Notes under the pieces: generated by a model
Told to the model about the DNA's origin: nothing
What the model saw: the letters and a program-made list of their open reading frames with translations, nothing else
Databases searched by the model: none
Source of the DNA: Microbacterium commune
GTDB lineage: Bacteria > Actinomycetota > Actinomycetes > Actinomycetales > Microbacteriaceae
Assembly: GCF_014836945.1 (NCBI RefSeq)
Contig: NZ_JACSPX010000003.1
Location: 26,049 to 90,048 of the forward strand
Direction: 5' to 3'
Length of the DNA: 64,000 bases
Shown: in pieces, positions 8,279 to 16,632 of the stretch
Position numbering within the stretch: position 1 is the stretch's first letter
Layout: each line of letters begins with the position of its first letter
Made by a program: the position numbers and the translations under genes

Positions 8279-9961
8279 TCAGTGCTTCCGGTTGGCCTGG
8301 TAGTACGCGAGCAGCGCATTGGTGGATGGGTCCTGCGCGGCGAGCGCATCCGCATCGCCCTCGAGCGCGGGAGCGATCTGAAGCGCGAGCTGCTTGCCGA
8401 GCTCGACGCCCCACTGGTCGAAGGAGTTGATGCCCCAGATCACGCCCTGGGTGAAGGTGATGTGCTCGTACAGCGCGATCAGCTGACCGAGAACCGCGGG
8501 CGTCAGCGACGGCGCGAAGATCGACGTGGTCGGACGGTTGCCGCCGAACGTGCGCGCGGCGACGAGAGCGCCTGTCGTGCCCTCCGCCTCGACCTCCTCG
8601 GCGGTCTTGCCGAACGCGAGCGCCTTGGTCTGCGCAAGGAAGTTCGCGAGGAAGAGCCCGTGCACGTCGCGCCCGTCGTCGGCGAGCGGATAGGCGGGGT
8701 TGACGAAGGCGATGAAGTCGGCGGGGATCAGTCTCGTGCCCTGGTGGATCAGCTGGTAGAAGGCATGCTGACCGTTGGTACCCGGCTCGCCCCAGAACAC
8801 CTCGCCGGTGTCGGTCGTGACGGGTGTGCCGTCCCAGCGCACCGACTTGCCGTTCGATTCCATGGTCAGCTGCTGCAGATACGCGGCGAAGCGGCTCAGC
8901 TGCTGGGCGTACGGCAGCACGGCGTGGGTCTGCGCGTTGAGGAAGTTCGTGTACCAGATGTTGAACAGACCCATCAGCACGGGCACGTTCTGCGTGAGCG
9001 GGGTCGTGCGGACGTGCTCGTCGACGGCGTGGAAGCCCGCGAGCAGCTCACGGAACGCGTGCGGGCCGAAGACCACGGCGAGCGACAGTCCGATCGCCGA
9101 GTCGACCGAGTAGCGACCGCCCACCCAGTCCCAGAAGCCGAAGGCGTTCTTCGGGTCGATGCCGAACGCCTCGACCTTGTCGAGCGCGGTCGAGACGGCG
9201 ACGAAGTGGTGCGCGACGGCTCCCTTTCGGCTCGCGTCGTCGTCGTCCATCGCACCCGCAGCCGAAAGGCCCGCCCACAGCCATTCGCGCGCGAGGCGGG
9301 CGTTGGTCAGGGTCTCGAGCGTGGTGAACGTCTTCGACGCGACGATGAACAGAGTGGTCTCGGGGTCGAGATCCGCGGTCTTCTGCGCGATGTCGGTCGG
9401 GTCGATGTTCGACACGAAGCGCGCCTCGATACCGGCGTCGGCGTAGGGCTTGAGCGCCTCGTAGACCATCACCGGCCCGAGGTCGGACCCGCCGATGCCG
9501 ATGTTCACGACGTGCGTGACCTTCTTGCCGGTGGTGCCCAGCCAATCGCCAGAGCGCACCCGGTCGGCGAACGCCGACAGCGATGCCAGCACGTCCTGCA
9601 CGTCGGCATCCACGTCCTGCCCGTCGACGACGAGCTCGGGCGACGCGCCCTCCGGCCGACGCAGGGCCGTGTGCAGCACCGCACGATCCTCCGTGGTGTT
9701 GATGTGCGCTCCCTCGAGCATCGCGGCGTAGCGCTCCGCGACCCCGGTCTGCTCCGCCAGCCGCACCAGCGCGCCGACGATCTCGTCGGTCACGAGGTTC
9801 TTCGACAGGTCGACGTGCAGATCCGCGAGCGGCAGCGACAGGCGCTCGACGCGCGTCGCATCCGCCGCGAACCAGCCGCGCAGGTCGGGCGAGAACGAAT
9901 CCCGGATGGCCGACAGCTCAGCCCAGGCGGACGTGGAGGTGGGGTCGATCGGTGCGCTCAT
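8279..9961 (-). CDS. pgi: Glucose-6-phosphate isomerase
   Basis: This 560-residue cytoplasmic enzyme interconverts glucose 6-phosphate and fructose 6-phosphate in glycolysis and gluconeogenesis. The first signature DWVGGRYS is at 278-285. The catalytic Glu lies in MESNGKSV (about 369), the His in GQHAFYQ (about 399) and the Lys in VELGKQLA near 525. Length agrees with the bacterial long form. The start at 9961 is preceded by TAACGT seven bases upstream and no ribosome-binding site, so a leaderless mRNA is likely. It is a single gene. Confidence 0.97.
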   Translation of the reverse strand: MSAPIDPTSTSAWAELSAIRDSFSPDLRGWFAADATRVERLSLPLADLHVDLSKNLVTDEIVGALVRLAEQTGVAERYAAMLEGAHINTTEDRAVLHTALRRPEGASPELVVDGQDVDADVQDVLASLSAFADRVRSGDWLGTTGKKVTHVVNIGIGGSDLGPVMVYEALKPYADAGIEARFVSNIDPTDIAQKTADLDPETTLFIVASKTFTTLETLTNARLAREWLWAGLSAAGAMDDDDASRKGAVAHHFVAVSTALDKVEAFGIDPKNAFGFWDWVGGRYSVDSAIGLSLAVVFGPHAFRELLAGFHAVDEHVRTTPLTQNVPVLMGLFNIWYTNFLNAQTHAVLPYAQQLSRFAAYLQQLTMESNGKSVRWDGTPVTTDTGEVFWGEPGTNGQHAFYQLIHQGTRLIPADFIAFVNPAYPLADDGRDVHGLFLANFLAQTKALAFGKTAEEVEAEGTTGALVAARTFGGNRPTTSIFAPSLTPAVLGQLIALYEHITFTQGVIWGINSFDQWGVELGKQLALQIAPALEGDADALAAQDPSTNALLAYYQANRKH

Positions 9962-9968
9962 GCAAGCA

Positions 9969-9974
9969 ACGTTA
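9969..9974 (-). promoter_or_regulatory. -10 element TAACGT of pgi
   Basis: On the minus strand TAACGT ends seven bases before the pgi ATG. No ribosome-binding site is present, so a leaderless mRNA is predicted. Confidence 0.45.
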
Positions 9975-10054
9975 GCGCCGCGACCGCATCTCGACGCGGT
10001 CGATGACGTGGCGGCCGCCTGCCGGTAGCGTGGTCAGCGACCTCAGGAGGAACG

Positions 10055-10984
10055 ATGAAGACCATCCCGTTCGGAACCCGCACCGCACCCGCGGTGATCG
10101 CCGGGATGATGCGCATCCGCGAGAAGACGGATGCCGAGGTGCGCGAGCTGTACGACACCGCCCGATCGGCGGGGATCGACTTCTTCGATCACGCAGACAT
10201 CTACGGCGGCGCCATGCACGTCTGCGAGGACCGTTTCGCGGCTGCGCTGCAGCTGAGCGCCGCCGAGCGCGAGGAGATCGTGCTGCAGACCAAGTGCGGC
10301 ATCGTGCCGTCGCAGCAGATGTTCGATTTCTCGTATGCGCACATCATGACCCAGGTCGAGGGGTCGCTCTCGGCGCTGCAGACCGACTACATCGATGTGC
10401 TGCTGCTGCACCGCCCCGATGCCCTGGTCGAGCCCGACGAGGTCGCGCGCGCGTTCGACGAGCTCGAGGCCGCCGGGAAGGTGCGCGCGTTCGGCGTCTC
10501 GAACCACACGCCCCGACAGATCGACCTGCTGCGCACGGCGGTGACGCAGCCGCTCGTGGCGAACCAGCTGCAGCTGTCGATCACGCACTCGCCGATCATC
10601 GCCCAGGGGATCGCGGCGAACATGACGGGGGAGAAGCAGAGCGTCGTCCTCGACGGAGGGGGCATCGTCGACTACTGCCGCATCAACGGCATCACGGTGC
10701 AGGCCTGGTCGCCGTATCAGGCCGGATTCTTCGACGGCGTGTTCCTCGGCAACCCCGCCTACGCCGAGCTCAACGCCGTCATCGACCGCCTCGCAGCGAA
10801 GTACGAGGTCACGCCGACGGCGATCGCCACGGCGTGGATCACCCGCCACCCGGCGAACATGCAGGTCGTGCTCGGCACGACCACACCGCGGCGGGTGGCG
10901 GATGCGGCGGCGGGCGCCGACATCGAGCTGACCCGTCCCGAATGGTACGAGCTGCTCCGCGTCGGCGGCCACATCGTTCCCTGA
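10055..10984 (+). CDS. Aldo/keto reductase (YdhF-like)
   Basis: This is a 309-residue TIM-barrel NADPH-dependent reductase. The catalytic tetrad is visible as Asp45 and Tyr50 (FDHADIYGG), Lys80 (QTKCGI) and His119 (LLLHRP). The HADIYGG form and overall sequence resemble E. coli YdhF. An AGGAGG ribosome-binding site precedes the ATG at 10055. The stop lies 13 bases before the rhodanese gene, suggesting co-transcription. The physiological carbonyl substrate is unknown. Confidence 0.88.
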   Translation: MKTIPFGTRTAPAVIAGMMRIREKTDAEVRELYDTARSAGIDFFDHADIYGGAMHVCEDRFAAALQLSAAEREEIVLQTKCGIVPSQQMFDFSYAHIMTQVEGSLSALQTDYIDVLLLHRPDALVEPDEVARAFDELEAAGKVRAFGVSNHTPRQIDLLRTAVTQPLVANQLQLSITHSPIIAQGIAANMTGEKQSVVLDGGGIVDYCRINGITVQAWSPYQAGFFDGVFLGNPAYAELNAVIDRLAAKYEVTPTAIATAWITRHPANMQVVLGTTTPRRVADAAAGADIELTRPEWYELLRVGGHIVP

Positions 10985-10997
10985 CGAGGACCCACCC

Positions 10998-11822
10998 GTG
11001 CATCCGCTGATCTCCGCCGCCGACCTGCATGACCGGCTCGGCGCGTTCCACCTGCTCGATGTCCGCTGGTTGCTGGGTCGCAGCGACGGACACGAGCAGT
11101 ACGTCGCCGGCCACATCCCCGGCGCGGTGTTCGTCGATGTCGAGCGCGACCTCACCCGCCATGGCGAACCGCATGAAGGTCGTCACCCGCTGCCCGACGA
11201 CGCGGCGCTCGCCGGCGCCGCGCGCCGGTGGGGACTCCGTCAGGGCGTGCCCGTCGTGGTCTACGACGACGACCGGATGCTGCCGGCGTCACGCGCCTGG
11301 TGGGCGCTGCGGCGCGCAGGGATCGAGGTGCGGGTGCTCGACGGCGGCTGGCGTGCATGGCTTGCGGCGGGCGGAGCGGTCGAGACGGGCGAGACCACGG
11401 CTGCAGTCGGGGACGTCGACCTCCTCGCGCCCGGTGATGCCGGTGTCATCGACACGCGCTCCGCGGCGAGCTGGCCGGATGCCGGAGTGCTGCTTGACGC
11501 ACGCGCCGCCGAGCGCTACCGCGGCGAGGTCGAGCCGATCGACCCGGTCGCAGGTCACATCCCCGGTGCGAAGAACCTCCCGATCGCCCGCGTGCTCACC
11601 GAGGACGGCAGATTCCGGATGGCGACCGACATCGCCGCCGCATTCGACGCCGTCGGAGCGGCGGAGGGCACACCGATCGCCGCCTACTGCGGCTCGGGCA
11701 TCACCGCGGCGCAGCTCGCGCTCGCCGGGGCCATAGCGGGCCGCGAGGTGAGCGTGTATCCCGGCTCGTGGAGCGCGTGGTCGAACACACCGGGACTGCC
11801 GATCGCGACCGGCGTGGAGTGA
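10998..11822 (+). CDS. Sulfurtransferase with two rhodanese domains
   Basis: This 274-residue protein has tandem rhodanese domains. The N-terminal one is inactive, with YDDD in place of the active-site Cys loop near 90. The C-terminal one carries Cys231 in CGSGITAAQ. The CGSG(I/V)T loop is the form usually linked to 3-mercaptopyruvate rather than thiosulfate. It would move sulfane sulfur to an acceptor such as cyanide or thioredoxin. The start is GTG, in a short operon with the aldo/keto reductase. Confidence 0.88.
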   Translation: MHPLISAADLHDRLGAFHLLDVRWLLGRSDGHEQYVAGHIPGAVFVDVERDLTRHGEPHEGRHPLPDDAALAGAARRWGLRQGVPVVVYDDDRMLPASRAWWALRRAGIEVRVLDGGWRAWLAAGGAVETGETTAAVGDVDLLAPGDAGVIDTRSAASWPDAGVLLDARAAERYRGEVEPIDPVAGHIPGAKNLPIARVLTEDGRFRMATDIAAAFDAVGAAEGTPIAAYCGSGITAAQLALAGAIAGREVSVYPGSWSAWSNTPGLPIATGVE

Positions 11823-11847
11823 CGGCGACACCGTCTCACCGGTCGTC

Positions 11848-11853
11848 TAATCT
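11848..11853 (+). promoter_or_regulatory. -10 element TAATCT
   Basis: The hexamer ends exactly six bases before the ATG at 11860, and no ribosome-binding site lies between them. A leaderless mRNA is predicted. Confidence 0.5.
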
Positions 11854-11859
11854 GAGATC

Positions 11860-12234
11860 ATGCCGTTCCTGTTCACCCTGATCACCATCGCGTTGATGGT
11901 GTTCGCGCTCGTGGACATCATCCGTCGCGACGACAGCCAGGTGCGGTTCCTGCCGAAGCTCGTCTGGCTGCTGCTCGTCGTGCTGCTGCCGCTGCTGGGC
12001 AGCGCGCTCTGGTTCGCGATCGGTCGGGAGTACCCCGAGGGCGGCATCCGGCTCGGGCGTCCCGCACGGCACCGGACGGCGCCCGCTTCGCCGGTGGTGA
12101 GCGCACCGCCGGTCGACACCCGATCGACCGAGCAGCAGATCGCCGACCTCGATCGTGAGATCGAGGAATGGCGGCTGCGTCAGGAGATCGAGAAGCGCAA
12201 GCAGGAACGCGGCGACAGCGTCAGCGAGGACTGA
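11860..12234 (+). CDS. Small membrane protein with PLDc_N domain
   Basis: This 124-residue protein has two hydrophobic segments (about 2-20 and 33-56), separated by the short charged turn RRDDSQVRFLPK. This arrangement matches the phospholipase-D-nuclease N-terminal domain found alone in many actinobacteria. The C terminus, about 95-118, is a charged likely coiled coil (DLDREIEEWRLRQEIEKRKQ). No catalytic motif is present. The function is unknown. It is monocistronic and convergent with the NYN gene. Confidence 0.75.
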   Translation: MPFLFTLITIALMVFALVDIIRRDDSQVRFLPKLVWLLLVVLLPLLGSALWFAIGREYPEGGIRLGRPARHRTAPASPVVSAPPVDTRSTEQQIADLDREIEEWRLRQEIEKRKQERGDSVSED

Positions 12235-12284
12235 GCCCTCGCACGGTGGACGACGCGCACGGGGCCGCGCCGCCCCGCCGCCGG

Positions 12285-13190
12285 TCAGGCCTCCTGCAGG
12301 CGCACCAGACGCTCGTGTCCGCTCTCCTCCAGAGCGGCGACGTCGTCGCGCGAGCGCAGGAAGTCGTTGAACGACCGGTATCCGAGCGCCTTCTCGCTGA
12401 ACGAGGGGTCCATCCGGCGCATCTGCGTCTTCACGGCCGAGGCGTGCAGCCATTCATCGGAGTCGGTCTTGTCGTGGCCGAGACGCAGCGCTCGCACGAG
12501 AAGCGAGGTCGCCTCGGACTGGTCGTCCTGCTTGGGAGCGGCGGTGCGGGTACGACGGCTTCGGGTGGTGCTCTTCGGCTCGGGCTTGTCCTTCGCGGAC
12601 ACCTCGGCCGGGGCATCCGCCGTGGGGCGCACGACACCGGGAAGCGAGTCGTACGACTCGAACTCGTCGCAGGCCGCGGCCAGCGACTTCGCCGTGGACC
12701 CGGCGACCCCGACGCCGATCACGTATCGGCCCAGGCGCTTGCATCGCTGCGCGAGCGGCACGTAGTCGCTGTCGCCGGCGACGATCACCACGTGCGTGAG
12801 ATCCGGCAGCCGGAACATGTCTTCCACGGCATCGACCGCCAGGCGGATGTCGGCGCCGTTCTTCGCGTACGCCGCGGCCGGGAAGAGCTGCACGAGGTCG
12901 ACGGCACGGGCGACCAGCTGCGAGCGGTACTCGGCGTTCACCGGAGACGACCAGTCGGCGTATGCCCTGGTGAGCACGAGCGTGCCGAAGGACGAGGCGT
13001 AGTCGATGATCGCTCCGACCTCGATCGTCGCCTGCTTGAGCCGCTCGGCGACCTCGGCGTCGTTCGGGTTGTCGGTGATCCGCTGACGATCCTTGCCGTA
13101 CGCATTGCGCCCGTGCACCCGGTCGTACCAGGAGATGACGATGTTGTCGAAGTCGAGATAGACCGCCACGCGGCCGGTGGTCTCTGCCAT
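12285..13190 (-). CDS. NYN-domain ribonuclease with C-terminal OST-HTH/LOTUS domain
   Basis: This is a 301-residue protein. Residues 7-185 form a NYN (PIN-like) nuclease domain with conserved acids in YLDFDN (Asp13, Asp15), near 114-120, and in AGDSDY (Asp140, Asp142), which should bind metal for RNA cleavage. After a charged linker (190-225) comes a domain with GYRSFNDFL at about 270-278, typical of OST-HTH/LOTUS RNA-binding folds. The ATG at 13190 follows the Gfo/Idh stop by one base, so the two are coupled. Target RNAs are unknown. Confidence 0.8.
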   Translation of the reverse strand: MAETTGRVAVYLDFDNIVISWYDRVHGRNAYGKDRQRITDNPNDAEVAERLKQATIEVGAIIDYASSFGTLVLTRAYADWSSPVNAEYRSQLVARAVDLVQLFPAAAYAKNGADIRLAVDAVEDMFRLPDLTHVVIVAGDSDYVPLAQRCKRLGRYVIGVGVAGSTAKSLAAACDEFESYDSLPGVVRPTADAPAEVSAKDKPEPKSTTRSRRTRTAAPKQDDQSEATSLLVRALRLGHDKTDSDEWLHASAVKTQMRRMDPSFSEKALGYRSFNDFLRSRDDVAALEESGHERLVRLQEA

Positions 13191-13191
13191 G

Positions 13192-14181
13192 TCAGCTCTC
13201 GCTCGGGTAGACGACGCCGATCTGGCGACGGATCTCATCGAGGGCGCCCATGATCTCGACCGACTCGGCGATCGACAGCGGGAGCAGCGCGCCGGCGATG
13301 TCGCCCGCGGCGACAGCACCTTCCGCGGCGAAAGCCTGGTACTGCATGCCGCGGCCCTCGACGCGCGACTCGTACTCCTCGAGCACGGTGCCGTCGGCGG
13401 CGATCACCCGGAACGACGTCGGCGTGTACCAGACCCGATCGATCTCGATGCGAGCCTCGGTGCCCAGCACGACGGCCGTGTTCGGCCCGACGGTGCGCGA
13501 CGAGGACAGCGAGGTCGAGATCGCCCCGCCCGCGTGGGTCATGATGGTGGCGACCTCGGCATCCGCCCCCGTGCCCAGCAGGCGCCCGACCGCGGTGATC
13601 TGCGTCGGCGCGCCCAGCACGTCCCAGATGAACGAGATCGGGTAGATCCCGAGGTCGAGCAGCGCACCGCCGCCGAGCGAGAGGGCGTTGATGCGGTGCG
13701 CGGGGTCGGTGGGAAGGCTCTGGGTGTGGTCCGCGGACACCGAGCGGATCTCGCCGAGCGTGCCCGAGGCGATGACCTCGCGCAGCCGCACCATGTGCGG
13801 CAGATATCTGGTCCACATCGCCTCCATGGCGAGCAGGCCCTTCTCCGCGGCGAGCGAGCGGAGGTCATCGGCCTCGGCGCGGTTGACGGTGAACGCCTTC
13901 TCGACCAGCACGTGCTTGCCGTTCTGCAGCGCCAGACGGGCATCCTCGTGGTGCATCGGGTGCGGGGTCGCGACGTAGATGATGTCGACCTCGGGGTCTT
14001 CGGCGAGGTCGACGTACGATCCGTGCGCGCGGGGGATGTCGAAGCGCGCGGCGAACTCGTCGGCTGACTCCTGAGTGCGTGAGCCCACCGCGACGACGTC
14101 GAGGCCTGCGGTGCGCAGGTCGGAGGTGAAGGCTGCGGCGATGCCGCCGGTGGCGAGGATGCCCCATCGAAGTCCGGTCAT
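13192..14181 (-). CDS. Gfo/Idh/MocA family oxidoreductase
   Basis: This 329-residue NAD(P)-dependent dehydrogenase starts with a Rossmann segment (GILATGGIAAAF). Near 94 the family motif reads EKAF rather than EKP, the form seen in the dihydrodiol-dehydrogenase-like branch. The catalytic Lys is kept. The start at 14181 is preceded by TACGCT with a six-base gap, predicting leaderless translation. It is the first gene of a two-gene unit with the NYN-LOTUS gene, which has no obvious metabolic link. The substrate is unknown. Confidence 0.82.
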   Translation of the reverse strand: MTGLRWGILATGGIAAAFTSDLRTAGLDVVAVGSRTQESADEFAARFDIPRAHGSYVDLAEDPEVDIIYVATPHPMHHEDARLALQNGKHVLVEKAFTVNRAEADDLRSLAAEKGLLAMEAMWTRYLPHMVRLREVIASGTLGEIRSVSADHTQSLPTDPAHRINALSLGGGALLDLGIYPISFIWDVLGAPTQITAVGRLLGTGADAEVATIMTHAGGAISTSLSSSRTVGPNTAVVLGTEARIEIDRVWYTPTSFRVIAADGTVLEEYESRVEGRGMQYQAFAAEGAVAAGDIAGALLPLSIAESVEIMGALDEIRRQIGVVYPSES

Positions 14182-14187
14182 GGCATC

Positions 14188-14193
14188 AGCGTA
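14188..14193 (-). promoter_or_regulatory. -10 element TACGCT
   Basis: On the minus strand TACGCT ends six bases before the ATG at 14181. A leaderless mRNA for the Gfo/Idh and NYN pair is predicted. Confidence 0.45.
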
Positions 14194-14231
14194 TCGGGGC
14201 GAGCGACATCGACGGCCAGGAGGCTCTCAGG

Positions 14232-15572
14232 TCAGCGGGCTGCCACCAGCGCGTCCTCGAGCAGCGGCGCGAGCACCCGGTCGAGATCGGCGATGAGGTC
14301 GGCCGGGTCTTCGAGGCCTGCCGAGACTCGGACGGTGTTCACCGAGATGCCGGCCGCCGTTCGCTGATCGGCGGTCAGGTGCGAGTGGGTCATCGACGCG
14401 GGGTGCGCCACCATGCTGCGGGCATCGCCGATGTTGGCGACGAGCCGGAACACCCGCAGCTCGTCGACGACCGCGGCGACGCGGTCGAACGACCCGTCGT
14501 CCTCGGCGCCCACGATGTCGAACGAGAACACCGAGGGCGCGCCGTTCGGCAGGTAGCGTGCTGCGGCGCCGTGCCACGGGTTGTCGGCGAGCGCAGGGTG
14601 GTGCACGCGGGCGACCGCCGGATGCCCGGCCAGATGCTCCGCGATCAGACGCGCCGTCGCCGACTGCCGGGAGACGCGCAGATCGAGCGTCTCGATGCCC
14701 TGCAGGATCTGCCACGCGTTGAACGGAGACAGGGACGGGCCGAGGTCGTGCACGTACTTCGACTTCACGAGTGCCGCGAAGGCCTGGCCGCTGCCGAACC
14801 GATCCCACAGGATCAGGTCGCCGAAGCGGGTGTACGGCGCGGTGAACTGCGGCCACCGTGCGGGTTCGGCGCCGAAGTCGAAGGTGCCCTGGTCGACCAC
14901 CACACCGCCCAGCGAGCTGCCGTGACCGGAGAGGAACTTCGTGGCCGAGTGCACGACGAAGTCCGCGCCGTGCTCGCCCGGGCGCACCAGGTGCGGGGTG
15001 CCGACCGTGTTGTCGATGACGAGGGGCACCCCGGCCGCATGCGCCACGTCGGCGACCGCACGGATGTCGAGCACCTGGGCGATCGGATTGGCCACGGACT
15101 CGGCGAACAGCAGGCGGGTGCGCGGTGTGACGGCAGCCCGCCACGCGGCGATGTCGTCCTGGTCGACGAAGGTGACCGAGATGCCGAAGTCGTCGAGCGT
15201 CTCCTGCAGCAGATCGATGGTGCCGCCGTACAGCTGGTCGGCGGCGACCACGTGCCCGCCGCGGTGCACGAGCGCGAGGATGGTGACCGCGACCGCGGCC
15301 TGCCCCGACGCGACGGCCACCGCGCTCGCCCCGCCCTCCAGCAGCGCGACCCGCTCCTCGAGGATCTGCTGCGTCGGGTTGGCGTTGCGGCTGTAGATGA
15401 TGCCGGGACGGCGCAGGGCGAACAGGTCGGCGGCCTCGGCCAGCGATGCGAACTCGTACGCAGCGGTCTGGTGGATCGGCGGCACGGCGCTGACCACGCC
15501 GGTGGGCTGGTACCCGGCCTGCACCTGGGCGGTCGCGAAGCCCTGCGGAGTCGCGCTACACGGGGAAGTCAT
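14232..15572 (-). CDS. O-acetylhomoserine sulfhydrylase
   Basis: This 446-residue PLP enzyme of the Cys/Met metabolism family makes homocysteine from O-acetylhomoserine and sulfide in methionine synthesis. The PLP Lys is residue 212 in [11 protein letters not shown] and the pyridine-N Asp is 187 in IDNTV. Length (about 430-450) and the IYSRNANPT segment fit the O-acetylhomoserine branch better than cystathionine gamma-synthase. The ATG at 15572 fits the family N terminus, while upstream in-frame sequence does not. A weak CATCAT lies six bases upstream. No riboswitch-like structure is evident in the short leader. The usual partner metX is absent here. Confidence 0.9.
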   Translation of the reverse strand: MTSPCSATPQGFATAQVQAGYQPTGVVSAVPPIHQTAAYEFASLAEAADLFALRRPGIIYSRNANPTQQILEERVALLEGGASAVAVASGQAAVAVTILALVHRGGHVVAADQLYGGTIDLLQETLDDFGISVTFVDQDDIAAWRAAVTPRTRLLFAESVANPIAQVLDIRAVADVAHAAGVPLVIDNTVGTPHLVRPGEHGADFVVHSATKFLSGHGSSLGGVVVDQGTFDFGAEPARWPQFTAPYTRFGDLILWDRFGSGQAFAALVKSKYVHDLGPSLSPFNAWQILQGIETLDLRVSRQSATARLIAEHLAGHPAVARVHHPALADNPWHGAAARYLPNGAPSVFSFDIVGAEDDGSFDRVAAVVDELRVFRLVANIGDARSMVAHPASMTHSHLTADQRTAAGISVNTVRVSAGLEDPADLIADLDRVLAPLLEDALVAAR

Positions 15573-15664
15573 GTGCTCATGATGCTCTGCGGCGCCGCGC
15601 GGACGCCCCTCGTGTGTCGAACTGTTGCGACCTGCCCGGCGCGCGTGCCTGGCATCGTGCCTGA

Positions 15665-16609
15665 TCAGGGAACGAGGACGATCTTGCCGTTCGCCGCGTG
15701 CCGCTCGATCAGCTCGTGCGCTCTGGCGGCGTCGGCGAGCGGGAGCTCGGGGCCCAGCTCGACCTGGAAGTCGCCGGCTTCGATGAGGTTGATCGTCAGC
15801 GGGATCGCGTCCTGCCGCCAGCTCTGCTCCTCGTCGGTGAGCGGGACGGGGCTGCCACCGGAGAAGGCGCGGATGCCGAAATCGGCGGCGTCCGGACCGC
15901 GGACGATCGTCGCGATGCGCTCGCGGTCGTCGACGAGGGCGAGGGAGGTCTGGATCGCCTCGTCGGTGCCGGCGCAGTCGAGCGCGACGGTGACCCCCTC
16001 GGGGGCGAGCTCGCGCACACGCTCGGTCAGCCCCTCTCCGTAGGCGACCGGATCGGCGCCGAGCGAGCGCAGCTGATCGAAGCGCTCGGGGCGTGCCGTC
16101 GCGATGACACGCGCCCCCCAGAGCACGGCGAACTGCACCGCGGCCTGACCGACCGCCCCCGAGCCGGCGTGCACGAGCAGCGTGTCGCCCTTCGTGACGT
16201 CGAGCGAGCGCAGGCACTGATATGCCGTACCGACCGGAATGCCCAGGCTCGCGCCCTCGGCCATGGTGACGCCGTCGGAGAGGCGGAACAGCTTCGACAC
16301 GGGCACGGCGAGTGCGCTCGCGTAGGTGCCCAGCACGTTGTCGATGACGACGCGATCGCCGATCGCGAATCCGGTGACGCCCTCCCCGAGGCTCGCCACG
16401 ACGCCGGCACCGTCGAAGCCCACGCGACGCGGCTCGACGATCGGCGGGGAGGGGCGTGCGCCGCGGCGCAGCTTGGCATCCAGCGGATTCACCCCGGCCG
16501 CCTCGATGCGCACCACGACCTCGCCGGGGCCGGCGACCGGATCCGGGATCTCGGTCAGCCGCAGGACGTCGGGGGTGCCGATCTCGGAGTAGACGATTGC
16601 GTGAGCCAT
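15665..16609 (-). CDS. NADP-dependent quinone oxidoreductase-like protein
   Basis: This is a 314-residue medium-chain dehydrogenase/reductase without the zinc ligands. It has a GroES-like N-terminal domain and a nucleotide-binding loop in VHAGSGAVGQAAVQFA, the AxxGxxG form typical of quinone oxidoreductases (Qor type). It likely uses NADPH to reduce quinones or enones. The start ATG at 16609 is preceded by TAGCGT at seven bases. A further in-frame ATG lies three codons upstream. It is monocistronic. Confidence 0.83.
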   Translation of the reverse strand: MAHAIVYSEIGTPDVLRLTEIPDPVAGPGEVVVRIEAAGVNPLDAKLRRGARPSPPIVEPRRVGFDGAGVVASLGEGVTGFAIGDRVVIDNVLGTYASALAVPVSKLFRLSDGVTMAEGASLGIPVGTAYQCLRSLDVTKGDTLLVHAGSGAVGQAAVQFAVLWGARVIATARPERFDQLRSLGADPVAYGEGLTERVRELAPEGVTVALDCAGTDEAIQTSLALVDDRERIATIVRGPDAADFGIRAFSGGSPVPLTDEEQSWRQDAIPLTINLIEAGDFQVELGPELPLADAARAHELIERHAANGKIVLVP

Positions 16610-16616
16610 GCCGCCC

Positions 16617-16622
16617 ACGCTA
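16617..16622 (-). promoter_or_regulatory. -10 element TAGCGT
   Basis: On the minus strand TAGCGT ends seven bases before the ATG at 16609, with no ribosome-binding site. Confidence 0.4.
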
Positions 16623-16632
16623 CCCGGACTCG

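Noticed and set aside
15573-15664. A regulatory RNA before the O-acetylhomoserine sulfhydrylase gene
   Set aside because: The gap is 92 bases with no conserved riboswitch elements, and a possible -10 lies close to the start.
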